From assembly GCA_015143295.1 (NCBI GenBank), contig CM026567.1, positions 7,892,416 to 7,956,415 on the forward strand: DNA of 64,000 nt. The letters run 5' to 3'. Positions 46,326 to 57,580 of the stretch are shown here, piece after piece. How positions within the stretch are numbered: the first letter of the stretch is position 1; the number at the start of each line of letters is the position of its first letter. The notes under the pieces are model-generated. The model did not search any database. It was not told where the DNA came from and saw only the letters and a program-made list of their open reading frames with translations. Source of the DNA: Tetracentron sinense. Its lineage: Eukaryota; Streptophyta; Magnoliopsida; Trochodendrales; Trochodendraceae. Position numbers and translations under genes: made by a program.

Positions 46326-48512
46326 GGAATAAGCGCCTCCTCTTCAACATACTTTTCCTCAACCCATGGCTCGGTATGGAAAACTCAGCGAGCACAAGCT
46401 ACTAGCTAAAAATAGCAATAACATAATTCAATTCATATTATCAATTTAACAATATAATGATTATGACATACATGGAACTAAAAGCGAAAACTCCGTATAA
46501 AACCCGTGCTCATAATTCATAGATTATTCTTGAAAATATCTTTTCGTGTTTTCAAAACTTGTTTGTCGTGTTTAAAACACATTCTTGTCTGCTTCTTGTC
46601 TCGTGAGAATCATGTGTGTCTTATCTTATTTGTCATGTCATGTTTGTCTTGTCTTGCCTTGTTATGTTTATCTTGTGAGCCAGATGTTAGTGCCTTTGTA
46701 ACGACTTGTGAGCCCGGTATGTAAATGCCCTTCACCGAATTCTTGAAAGCAACTTGTGAGCCGGATATGTAAATACCGTTCAGCGAAAATAGAAAAGACG
46801 CACCAACATCCTTGACCGGCCCAATGTCCGGCATTATCATACTTGTCTTATTTTCTTGTGAGCCAGATGTAACATATCCTACGATATGCCTTACCCTTGA
46901 CCGACCCAAAGTTCGTTTTTATCATTCGTGTCGTAAATCACATGTCTTGTTCTTGATTGTTTTCATATGCATATACTAGAAAAACTCGGTTCATGCATGC
47001 ATGCTCGTGCATAGTGGATGGTGAACATCATAAAAGCATGAAGATGCTTAAAGGAATAACATATGACATTCAAGCATTTCTATAGACATGGGAGATCTTA
47101 AAGGAAACATCATAAAAGCACTTCAAGCATTTCTATAGCAATGTAACATTTGTGAAAGAACCTTAAAAATATCTTAGTACTCATGAAAATGCTTAGAACA
47201 TGGAATCATGACAATAGACATTATACATTTGACATACTTTGCATAGATCATGGTTACTTAGCCTATTACATGCATCCATATCATACTTTATAGTTCATAC
47301 ATTTTTAGGAAAATCATGGTAGATTTAGGAATTTGACAGCATAGGTACACAATCTAAACATTTCAAGCATAAAAACCTAAGTTTGGGATCTAGGTTATCA
47401 CTAAGTTAACTAGAAGGGTGTACTTACCTTTTGAGGATGATTTCCTAACTTAAATAAAACTCTTGATTTAGAATTCCAAACTTGATGGAGAAGACACCAC
47501 CTTGAGGAGGAAGACCCTTTCTTGAAAAGGATTAATCCAAGCTTGATGAGGAAGATCCAAACCTTGATTTGGCTTTACTTGATTTTCAATCCAAAACCCA
47601 TCTTTGGAAGTACCCAACCTTCTCCCTTCTTCTCACAAAAGCATCTTTAGGATTAGGTTAAACCCAAAACCCCCAAATGGCCTCTTATTTATAGCCCAAG
47701 GGGTTAAGAACCTCAAAACCCGCACAAAAAAAAAGCTGGGTAGCATGTCTACGATTAATTGTAGGGTTTTTACGATCGCTCGTAGGGTTTCTACCATTGA
47801 TCGTACAGACCCTAGTGAGTTTGTCCAGCTTCTGGGTTTCTGTGATCGATTGTAGGGTTTCTACGATCGTTCATAGGGTTTCTACGATTGATCATACCCT
47901 CAACAGAAGACTTCCCAGATTTTTTTCACTTTGGTGTTTCACCCATAAATTTTGACTTGTTTATCAGATTTTAACGATTCAACTTGTGTTGAACTCGTCA
48001 TTCAAAGTGGAAAAATTTTGTATCTAATGGAAAAATCCAAATTCGGAGTTTTTAATTACCTAAATGGGTTATAAAGCTGACCGGTCAGGAATTTCAGCAA
48101 ACAAAACTTAGGGAAAGCCACCTTTGACTTAACTTAGACTCAAGATATGAAAGAACATTAAACATGAACCTCAAAAAGGGTTTCAATACCTTTCAAATGA
48201 TTCAAAAATTACTCGATTCCAACAAAATGTGACAAAACTAAAGTTCCCTAAAGTTGAGGGTATGCTAATACATTCCCATTTTTGACACATAGAGTATTTT
48301 ATACTTTTACTCCATCCCAAACATGCATAAATTTAAGATAACATTTTTAAGACTTTAATACATGCCATAACACATCATTTACCTGAAATATATTAAAACA
48401 AAGTTCTCATTATCATTGATAACCATTCAAGACATTACAATAGGCTCTAAGCCTTAGACACTATTCACAATACTATTCAACAAGTCATACCATCAAGATC
48501 CAGGGTTCTACA
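46326..48512 (-). repeat. Gypsy-type LTR, right copy, truncated at its left side
   Basis: Matches the left copy (41014-42968) and the Tekay LTR through CCATGGCTCGGTATGGAAAACTCAGCGAGCA, the palindromes, and the GACTTGTTTATCAGATTTTAACGATTCAACTTG stretch, and ends GGTTCTACA. It lacks roughly the first 0.35 kb. The open frames inside it have no known motif. Confidence 0.7.
47684..47897 (-). promoter_or_regulatory. TATA box and palindrome array of the right gypsy-type LTR
   Basis: Six copies of the TACGATCGATCGTAG-like motif at 47750, 47771, 47792, 47841, 47862 and 47883. On the minus strand a CTATAAATAAGAGG box follows at about 47684-47697. Confidence 0.7.
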
Positions 48513-48602
48513 CTATCTTTAGTGGTTTTAAAAAAAATAATAAATAAAGTATTCAGTCATCCTTTCCTTGAGTTAGAGATCATAAGAATCATAAAATTTG
48601 TT
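48513..48602. other. Short unassigned spacer
   Basis: A/T-rich DNA between the right LTR and copy C. It might be the continuation of copy B, but I could not match it. Confidence 0.3.
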
Positions 48603-49145
48603 TCTATAGGAGGCCACTTTGCTTAACAAGGAATGGTCTACTTATAATTAAGTGGATTAATCATAGCTGACTTTGTATTGATGAGAATTCTCTTAATAAG
48701 TGTACGTTGAGTGTCGACCGATTCTATTATTAATCGAAAACAATTCTTGTATCTTTGTATCCATTGATTAATGACAAAATTGAAGCCATATTTATTAATC
48801 TTTTTACCTAATTTTAGTATCAATCCTGATGATTCTCTAATTCTAGAAATGAATTATTTTATTTATAAATTCCTAATTTTTCAGAATTAGATTTATGATG
48901 AGAATCCGTTTTGAATAACATGAATAACATAATAGCTGTACATTCATGAGAGTAAGGGTGGAGGTCGGTGTGAGAATAAGACTGTAGGTGTGTGGGGCGG
49001 GAGATTTTCTTCATGGACGATTACCTCCTTATGCAAACTTTTCTGAGACTTTTAAGGCCGAAAAGCGTGCAGTGCTTGTTAGATTTCACAGGCCATACCA
49101 GCAAAGTCACTTTATAAGTCTCAAATAAAAAACAGTGTGTAAAAT

Positions 49146-49350
49146 GACATCGGATTACCTCTGGTGGAAGCCCAAGGCCTAGCCTTGGGCACACCTTTTG
49201 CATCCATCATGTGGTGAGAAAAATGAGAGATATCATAAGTAAGGAGAAGTCAAAATATGGCAAAAAAATGAAAATGACTTCTACCTTTTTCTTGCCACCA
49301 TGTTGAATGCAAAAGGAGCGCCCAGGCTGGGCCAGAGGTAAGCCGATGCC
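49146..49350. mobile_element. Mutator-like MITE in copy C (about 205 bp)
   Basis: Same insertion as 37913-38126, with ends GACATCGGATTACCTCTGG and CCAGAGGTAAGCCGATGCC and flanks GTGTAAAAT and GTGTAAAAA. Confidence 0.8.
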
Positions 49351-50814
49351 GTGTAAAAACGAAACTCAAAGGTGGCTATAGGACTTTTTCTTTTGTTGGC
49401 TTCATGAAATTCAATTTCCCTGCACGCTCCCAATCAAGTAGTCATTGGATTGCTTTATCCTATCCAAAAATGTTTCAAGAAAGACCAAAACCATCACCAT
49501 CGGGGAATGCTAAGCATACTCCATTTCTTACTCACTCATTTTAGAAAATAAAATAAGAGTTTAAATATGACGGGTGGTAACAGAGCTCCTCCTTTTCTAT
49601 GTAATATCAGTGGCAGTCTTATAATTATGGAGATAAAAATATTTACAAATCAGTTACTAGCTCTTAATTACAAGAGTGCCACCCATTATCTACATATTAA
49701 AAAGTAGAGCTTTGTTCAAATATTTTCAAACAAAGCTCTGTCTCATGTTTAAAATCATAAAATAAATGATTTTGTGTGAGACCTATAGATGGGCTGACAT
49801 AATTTTAATTTTATTATTATCAAAAGAAAGGGGAGTATGAAAACTTTTTGAATTGTAAAAGCTGCTTAGCATTCCTCAAACCCATCATATATATACATGA
49901 AGCTGAAAATTGGCGCACAATGGAAGCACTATTTATGTAAAAAAACACAATTAATGAAGCACTAGACAATTTCTCCCGCAGCCATGAAAGAGAACTTTCA
50001 ATAAAGGGAGAAGGTGGGGTCCATTTGCAATCAATTAGTTAACCATGCTGTCATTGTCCTCTCTAGGGTCCCCATAATTTTTTTTTTTGTCAATTGCTTT
50101 GATTTTTCTTAACCGAAGTTTTTACGAAAAAACTTTAGTAAGCTTCCAAGTAAAACGACATGGTAGGTTAAGTTCTGAAGGAACCAACGACCATTCGAAC
50201 CGGTTTAGGGTTTAGGGTTTAGGAATAACTCGAAAAAGTAATTATCCCACAGAATAGTGTTGTCAAATCATGCCAATGAGAGAAACAAATGCAGATGGAA
50301 TTAGGTTAATAAGAACACATTAAGCACGTATCCGCAAGTTAGGGTTTAAGGGGCCTATTGCTCCATTGTGCAAGAAAACATGAGCAGTTTACTGATATAG
50401 CCAATTTAACAATCATTTGGTTACCTACTTTTAAAAGCTCTTCAAACGTTGTACCAAAAAACAGTAAAAAAAAAAAAAAACTCCTTCAACGGAAGATAGA
50501 GGAATGTTCTTTGTCCTGATATATACCCAAGCGTGGAAGGCAAGGGGAGTGTAAGGCCAACAAAGGTACCCTAATTAGGTGACAATTAGTGCACTAAACA
50601 CCTGCAGTTGGGGATTGGAGAGCAGTCCGTGCTTGGGGTGAGGTTCATATAGCTTTGAGTATATTGTGTGTGAAACTCTGCACACAGATCTTGTGTACTC
50701 TCACTAATATGTACTCTCACTAATAGAAAGGGTATTTTAGTAAACGTCTAGAATATTTTTACCAATATACCCACAATTTATGTATATGGCACTCTAATCA
50801 TGGGGAAAAAAAAG

Positions 50815-51085
50815 TCAATTCAATCTCACCAACTGGTCAACATGTGGCCCTATTAACCCTTATTAACAGTGGTTAAGATTCACTAAACCTTATAGTTCAA
50901 CAATCTAACCTTGGTTCAAAAAAAATATATTAACCTAAGGGTTAAAAGTTCTTGACTAGAGTTAGATATTTTCTTAAAAACTAAGGTTAGATTATTGAAC
51001 CCTAAGGTTAGTGAATCTTAATCATGACTAAAAAGGGGGTCAATAAGGACACGTGTTGACCTATGGTGTAATTGAATTCTCCCCG
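50815..51085. mobile_element. Fold-back MITE in copy C
   Basis: Counterpart of 39538-39803, with the same arms (GTGGTTAAGATTCACTAAACC and GGTTAGTGAATCTTAATCATG) and A-rich centre. Confidence 0.7.
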
Positions 51086-51390
51086 AGTTTGATTCTAATT
51101 GGCTGGATTCCATCTCAAAAACCTGTGTATCAAGTTGGCCACTCAAAATGAATTCGATAGCTTTAATCTTCTTTTTACAATGTAATCATGCAAATGACCA
51201 CACAAACCCTAGACGCATAGATGTGCAGAATCCCCCCACATTAGTATTTTCTAAAGTTTCATAGGGCAGCTTAGCGGCTACCTTAGGTTGTGTGTGTTTA
51301 AAGAATGTGTGTTATTTACATGATATCATTTCAAAAAAAAAAAAAAAATCCACAAGGAAAGCACCAACTTAGTTGTTTAATGCATGGAAA

Positions 51391-51530
51391 AGTCCAGTGG
51401 TAGTGTGTCTCCTCATTAGGTGGGAGGTTCCGATACCAAGTCCCGTGCAGTGGGCTTTGTGATTTCTCCACCCTTTGGTAGAGTAGATGTTAACCCCTAA
51501 CCGTGGAATGTGCCAAAAAAGAAAAAAAAG
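51391..51530 (+). mobile_element. SINE-like element, copy in C
   Basis: Counterpart of 40131-40270: AGTCCAGTGGTAGTGTGTC, GAGGTTCCGATACCAAGTCCC (a good B-box-like GGTTCCGATACC), and an A-rich tail near 51515-51530. Confidence 0.6.
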
Positions 51531-51620
51531 GAGCGGTGGATAATTTGTTGGCAATAGCATAATATTGTCAAACTAAAGTTAAAGTTAAAGGAACAGTTGT
51601 TGCTCCTACATTATAATCGA

Positions 51621-51907
51621 GGCCTGGGACTGCCTCTGAAGCCAGTGAGGGCTTGTCTTGGGCTTCCATAGAATAGGGGACATGTGGTGGAGAATTCAAA
51701 ATGGTGGGCCATGATTTTGATTGGCTCCACACATAATAAGACATGTGGCGATAAGTGTGTGAGAATAAGGGAGAGAGATATCAACTGGGGAGAAGTCAAA
51801 ATCTTGAGGAGAAAATGAATTGACTTCTCCCCATTTTTATGCCAACTGTCACTCAATGTATGGAACCTGAGAGCCCTTTCTGGCTTCGCCAGAGACAATC
51901 CGAGGCC
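51621..51907. mobile_element. Mutator-like MITE in copy C, absent from B
   Basis: Ends GGCCTGGGACTGCCTCTG and, reversed, GGCCTCGGATTGTCTCTGGCG. Flanks TATAATCGA and TATAATTAA agree at 7 of 9 bases. Copy B has the empty site TAAGATCGA near 40350. Its core (AGAGATATCAACTGGGGAGAAGTC, GAAAATGAATTGACTTCTCC) matches the other MITEs of this group. Confidence 0.8.
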
Positions 51908-52458
51908 TATAATTAAACGTTCTAACAGGTTATGACAGTAGAAGATCATATCCTGTGTATTCTACATTACAATATTAAGTACAAGAGATCCTCTCATGTG
52001 ACCAACAACCCCTCTTGCAGTAGAATTTGGTCTTAGACCAAAATCTGTGACTAGAATTTATACCGTCCATTCTCCGAAGGATGATGATGGGATTGGGGTG
52101 TAGATGACACGCTTGCCAAATAGTAGATTGAAGAGAAAATGACGATCGGTGAACTGGTATTCTAGATGTAGGACAAGGGATAAGAGAATGCACCATTAAT
52201 GAAAAGACATAGCACTATCATATCATTCCTCCATCAAAGGGCCTTGGGCCCACAATCTCTTGGAAGACTTACTATCCCTTGGAGGAGACCCAACGGTCAA
52301 ATACGTGTATGGATTTAAAGCTAACCCCTTTGAGGGACCTAAGGACAAGTAAGGCATGTTTCCAATAGGAGAAATAATGATAGCTAAGGAGACAAAGAAC
52401 CATATCAGTCAGATGTCACAACTTTTTTGAACGAGAAGAAAGAAGCGTGTTATCTCTC

Positions 52459-52642
52459 GGATGGGATTTGGTCTTGCTCTAGCTGGACCAAAACCATCTT
52501 GCTCGTGGTGGATTTAGAAAACAAAAGATATCAAAGGGAGAAAAGCCAAAAAAAAATAGATGAGAAAATGAAATGACTCCTCCCTTTCTTATCGCCACAT
52601 GTTGGACGTTGTACATAGGCAAGATGGTTTTGGAATCCGTCC
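52459..52642. mobile_element. Mutator-like MITE in copy C, absent from B
   Basis: Inverted sub-ends ACCAAAACCATCTTGC on both sides and start GGATGGGATT against GGACGGATT. Inserted in a CT run, where copy B reads GTGTTCTCTCTCTAACAGG. The core GATATCAAAGGGAG, GAAAATGAAATGACTCCTCCC, CGCCACATGTTGGACG ties it to the group at 37913 and 51621. Confidence 0.75.
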
Positions 52643-52730
52643 TCTCTCTCTAACAGGGATGGGGTGGTGGTGGTGGGTGGCTGCTATTGAGAATCTCTCC
52701 ACTACCCGAGTGAAAAGGGTTGCAGGGCAC

Positions 52731-52925
52731 ATGTCTAATTCAATTTATACAACTTTAAGTCGAATAGAGAAAAAGATAAACAACCCCCACAAGTCAAGGT
52801 TCTTCAATTGCCCTTAGAGGGGGGAAGCACTAACCCAAATAATCCATGCCCCCCAAAAAAAATAATAATAATAAATAATCAAAAGTCTTTCTACCTATCA
52901 TCCTTGTCTAGTTACCTCTTTCAAC
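52731..52925. other. No gene recognised
   Basis: Short A-rich spacer right of copy C. Nothing is supported here. Confidence 0.4.
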
Positions 52926-53668
52926 TAGGGGTTTAAACGATATGCTGAGCTGGGTTATATGTTGGATCAACTTGGCTCAAGTTCACGAATGTTAGCTTGA
53001 GCTCCACTCGTCTTTAGAAAATTGAACTCTAACCGGCTTGCAAGCTTGCACTTTTATTTTAGGCTAGCTTATCCCTTGTTTAAGCAAAAAGAATTAAAAT
53101 AAAAATCCTAAAAGTTGAACTTGTTCATTATATTCCCTCCTAAAAAAAAAAAACAACTTAATATATTTTCATGAGTCTAATGGGAGAAACTTGATATAGA
53201 AAATCTATAAATTCTAAAGAGTGTAAAGTCATCCTTTAAGTTGTAGGAGTCAGCTAGTTTAATTGGTAAAGTCTCTTAGTGTCGTGCCAGAAACCTATAT
53301 CAAATCCTTACATATGGGTTTGGGAGGTTTATGCGAAGGGGATATTACCCCTCATTGTGTAGCCCATAGGTCCATGTGGCCTCTAATGAACTAGAAAAAA
53401 AAAAGTCACCTTTTAAGTTTTACCTCAATAATAAATTTACTTTTAAGTTTATTAACTATATGTGAAGACTATTATTATTAGGGTATTATAAGTAATACAA
53501 TAAAATTAATCGAGTTAACTTAAGCTGTTCATCGTTTTGTGTTCAACCTGATAACAAATGAGCTGAATTATTCGGCTCAGGTTAGTATAACAAGCTCAAA
53601 TACCAAATACTCAACTCAAGCTCGGCTAGTTTCGAGATGAATCGAGTCGGTTCATTGACAGCACTACT
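52926..53668. mobile_element. Non-autonomous DNA transposon remnant with a SINE inside
   Basis: Left end TAGGGGTTTAAACGATATGCTGAGCTGGG and right end (reversed) TGCTGTCAATGAACCGACTCGA resemble common plant elements whose ends read GGGTGTCAA-GAGC-GAGCTCGGCTC. Both sides have GCTTGAGCTC or AACTCAAGCTCGGCT words in inverted order. A SINE interrupts it at 53243-53401. Exact ends are uncertain. Confidence 0.5.
53243..53401 (+). mobile_element. SINE, tRNA-derived, with 18-bp target duplication
   Basis: A-box-like TAGTTTAATTGGTAAAG at about 53256 and B-box-like ATATCAAATCC at about 53300 give a tRNA-derived head. The body ends in an A run. AAAGTCATCCTTTAAGTT (53225-53242) and AAAGTCACCTTTTAAGTT (53402-53419) flank it, an 18-bp duplication with two mismatches. 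Confidence 0.75.
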
Positions 53669-54336
53669 TTTTCAACAATTCGATTGAGAATGACAACAAA
53701 TATAGAACGTAACCGTCCAATATAGATTTTTTTCATTATCGTAATCTAGTTATAATATGGGTTGTGATCCATTTGCTTTTTTTTTTCTTTACATTTTACA
53801 TCATTTTAATTGGGCAGTTAAAGAAAGGCGTGGATGACAAGGTTGGGTTGATGGGAGCAATAATAGAGGGAGCGCAATAGAGAAAGATAAGTACAATGAA
53901 TGGAGAATCCATTCATCTACTATCCTTGGAGGTGATTCTTTCCTTCTCTTCTCTTTTCTTTTCTTTCTTTATTTTCTTTCGGCGACACGGACATGTTAGT
54001 AAGATTCGGAGAAGCCATATCAAGGCATATCTGGGTGGGACAGAGTGGCCGATACTGTTGCATTTCCTTGCCCAGGCATCGCGTGTCCTACGCTCTTACA
54101 TCTCAGTATCTAATAATGTATATAAAAAAACCTCCATAAACTTCACCATGTTCGCACATAATTTTGTCACTTACTTTAACTTCATAATCCTCCAGTTTAT
54201 TAATAAATATGGATTTGTTTATAATTGAGTCACCGGGCAATAAGGAAAATGTCGGATCAAATTGCGAGCATCCGAGTTTTCAAACCTTTTCTGACAGGGT
54301 AAACAAGAACAATGTCCATTGGTCGATCGGTCTCCT
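53669..54336. other. No gene recognised
   Basis: A 110-residue open frame at 53896-54228 is hydrophobic and Phe/Ser-rich but shows no motif or codon pattern of a gene. CT-rich run at 53937-53980. Nothing else. Confidence 0.4.
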
Positions 54337-54541
54337 TAAATGAAGCTAATTAATAATACATAAAATATATATAGAGAGAGAGAAAAAAAGAATAGTTTTT
54401 TAATGAATTTAAATATGAAGTACTTTGACGTAATTTTTTTTAATAATTATAAGGTTGCCACCATGTTTACATTGAAATAGAGAGCCCTATCAAAATCTTT
54501 TCAAGCAGAGCTCCACCCCATATCTCAACTCTTTTCCAATA

Positions 54542-54813
54542 GGAAAATAATCACCTCCTTGGCCGGTGATGCGAGGAGGTTGGTCTCGGCTCCCATTTGC
54601 CATGTGTCCCACCTTCTAATCCCATTTAATTCGGGTTAAAATTATCCACCCTTAGAATTCACTCATCTACCTTTGGTTTTTAGAAAAATGAATTAAAATA
54701 AATTAACAAAAGATTTAAAAAAGATTAACCCGAGTTAATGAGAGTTGAAGGATCGGACATGCGAGAGCAAGGTGGAATAGTCCCCTTGTAGGCCGATGAG
54801 GGGACTATTGCTC
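54542..54813. mobile_element. MITE with hairpin ends, first unit
   Basis: TTTCCAATA flanks both sides exactly (54533-54541 and 54814-54822). Each end can fold: CACCTCCTTGGCC-GATGCGAGGAGGT on the left and AATAGTCCCC-TGAGGGGACTATT on the right. About 272 bp with no coding region. 9-bp duplication suggests a Mutator-like origin. Confidence 0.8.
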
Positions 54814-55484
54814 TTTCCAATATAAGGTTCAGTGAAATTTCCAGCATTGTGCTTTAAATTAAAAGAGCTGATGAAGGAGACTCAGGCTGCTAATATTAAG
54901 GGTTGTTAAAATATAATTTTGAAGTGGAAAATACTTAATCGACTTGGATTTCCATTATGTAATGAAATAATTAGTCTTCATTGGTCCACGCCCTACTTTC
55001 AAACAAACACTAATTGTGATTAAAATTCACTCACCCCTAAGTTAAGCAATCCAATCTTGATTTTTTTAAACCAAAAAAAAATCTTGGTTTAAAAAAAAGA
55101 AAAAATTAAAATCTTAACTTCAATTTTCTTAAGCTTAACTTGGATCAAAAGAGTGTTAAAAGGAATGCGAGGACACATGGATAAGATAAGTAGCGGAACC
55201 ATTGGTCCCTAATCACTCATTTGAAATTGAAAATGACAAGAATGATAATGTAATAGGATCCTCATATCTAAACTATAATGCTTTCATTGGTTTTGGGGAT
55301 TCTACACCTTGATCATACCAATTTTATAATTGGCTTACAAAAAAATTTGGTGTAGGCGTCTCACATAGGATCAAGCGTGTTTACACTAAACCAAACATTA
55401 GGGCTAGCAATTATTCGGGTATACTTACATGGTCAGTTATAGACTTGCCCCGATCTGACCCGACCGGAGATGGAATCACAACCA

Positions 55485-55775
55485 ATTACGATTGAACTTA
55501 AGGAGAGTTAAATCACAACCACAGGTCAACACAAGTCATTTTTAACTCTTATGAACTGTGGTTAAAATTCTTTAACCCTTAGGTTCAATCATCTAACCTT
55601 GGTTTTTAAAAGAAAAAAAAGTAATATAAAATTATGGTTAAATTTCTTTTAAAAAGAATTTCTAAAAATTATGGTTATTTTATTGAACCCTTATAATTAA
55701 GTTAAAAAGGACATGTATTGACCTCTGAGTGCTGAGTGCGATTGAACTCTACCTGAGTTCATTCACCATTTGCTG
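55485..55775. mobile_element. Fold-back MITE, first unit
   Basis: Arms with CACAGGTCAACACAAGTC and GTGGTTAAAATTCTTTAACCC on the left and GGACATGTATTGACCTCTGAG on the right around an A-rich centre; same family as 39538-39803. Ends approximate. Confidence 0.6.
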
Positions 55776-56353
55776 TGATTTGATATCTTCACCTCCGTAA
55801 CGGGAAAGAATAAAGGGCAATTGCTACCCACTCTCCTGCTATTGCACTTTCCCCTTTTTCAATGAAAAAGACTTAACGAAATTTATCAAAAAAAATTAAT
55901 AATAATAACCACTCTCCACAAATATATTTGTTTAAAATGGAAAAGATGGTGCAACTTCAACATAAGAGAGTGGGCTAACAAAATCAAAGAATAAAAGATA
56001 AAGGACCCTATTATATGCTTACGTGGCAGGGAGTCGCAGGTGAAACGTGGCAGATACTGCTGCGTGTCAGTTACTCAAACAAAATATACGCGTTTTTAAT
56101 CCAACGCTAACTGCAGTAAACATACGCTGATATTCCGGAAAAGTCCCTAAATGGAGCTAATTAATAATACATAAAAATATATGTAGAGAGAGAGAAAAAA
56201 AGAATAGTTTTTTAATGAATTTAAATATGAAGTACTTTGACGTAATTTTTTTTAATAATTACAAGGTTGCCACCATGTTTACATTGAAATAGAGAGCCCT
56301 ATCAAAATCTTTTCAAGCAGAGCTCCACCCCATATTTCAACTCTTTTCCAATG

Positions 56354-56625
56354 GGAAAATAATCTCCTCCTGGGCCGGTGATGCGAGGAGGTCAGTCTCA
56401 GCTCCCATTTGCCATGTGTCCCACCTTCTAATCCCATTTAATTGTGGTTAAAATTATCCACCCTTAGAATTCACCCATCTATTTTTGATTTTTAGAAAAA
56501 TAAAATAAAATAAATTAACTAAAAATTTTAAAAAAATTAACCCGAGTTAATGAGAGTTGAAGGATCTGACATGTGAGAGCAAGGTGGAATAGTCCCCTCG
56601 TAGGCCGATGAGGGGACTATTGCTC
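56354..56625. mobile_element. MITE with hairpin ends, second unit
   Basis: Copy of 54542-54813 made by the tandem duplication. Flanks TTTCCAATG and TTTCCAATA. The right hairpin AATAGTCCCCTCG-CGATGAGGGGACTATT is intact. Confidence 0.8.
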
Positions 56626-57289
56626 TTTCCAATATAAGGATCAGTGAAATTTCCAGCATTGAGATTTACATTAAAAGAGTTGATGAAGGAGACTCTGGCT
56701 GCTAATATTAAGGGTTGTTAAAATATAATTTTGAAGTGGAAAATACTTAATCGACTTGGATTTCCATTATGTAATAAAATAATTAGTCTTCATTGGTCCA
56801 CGCCCTACTTTCAAACAAACACCAATTGTGATTAAAATTCACTCACCCCTAAGTTAAGCAATCCAATCTTGACTTTTTTTAACCAAAAAAAAAATCTTGA
56901 TTTAAAAATAAAAAAAACTAAAATCGTAACTTCAATTTTCTTAAGCTTAACCTGGATCAAAAGAGTGTTCAAAGGGACGCGAGGACACATGGATAAGATA
57001 AGTAGCGGAACCATTGGTCCCTAATCACTCATTTGAAATTGAAAATGACAAGATTGATAATGTAATAGGATCCTAATATCTAAACAATAATGCTTTCATT
57101 GCTTTTGGGGATTCTACACCTTGATCATACCAATTTTATAATTGGCTTACAAAAAATTTTGGTGTAGGCGTCTCACATAGGATCAAGCGTGTCTACACTA
57201 AACCAAACATTAGGGCTAGCAATTATTCGGGTATACTTACACGGTCAGTTATAGACCTGCCCCAATCCGACCCGACCGGAGATGAAATC

Positions 57290-57580
57290 ACAACCAATTA
57301 CGAATGAACTTAAGGAGAGTTCAATCACAACCACAGGTCAACACAAGTCTTTTTTAACTCTTATGAATTGTGGTTAAAATTCTTTAATCTTTAGGATTCA
57401 ACCATCTAACCTTAGTTTTTAGAAGAAAAAAAATTAATATAAAATTATGGTTAAATTTATTCAAAAAAGAATTTTAAAAAATTATGGTTATTTTATTGAA
57501 CCTTTAGAATTAAGTTAAAAAGGACATGTGTTGACCTCTGAGTGTTGAGTGCGATTGAACTCTACCTGAGTTCAATCACC
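57290..57580. mobile_element. Fold-back MITE, second unit
   Basis: Duplicate of 55485-55775 within the second unit, with the same arms. Confidence 0.6.

Larger units (their letters stand above)
48603..52730. repeat. 4-kb segmental repeat, copy C
   Basis: Colinear with B over its whole length, with insertions of its own: MITEs at 51621-51907 and 52459-52642 that B lacks, and a small duplication of TACTCTCACTAATA near 50698. It shares the MITE at 49146-49350, the fold-back MITE near 50815-51085 and the SINE at 51391-51530 with B. No gene is seen. Confidence 0.8.
54337..56147. repeat. 1.8-kb tandem duplication, first unit
   Basis: Begins TAAATGAAGCTAATTAATAATACA and repeats in order at 56148-57946 with about 95 percent identity by eye. 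Contains a terminal-hairpin MITE (54542-54813), a MITE-like stretch near 54960-55200, a fold-back MITE (55485-55775), a TGACGTAA box at 54426 and two ACGTGGC boxes at 56021 and 56045. Confidence 0.9.

Noticed and set aside
53896-54228. 110-residue hydrophobic open frame
   Set aside because: Phe/Ser-rich by base composition, with no signal peptide layout, homology or gene context.
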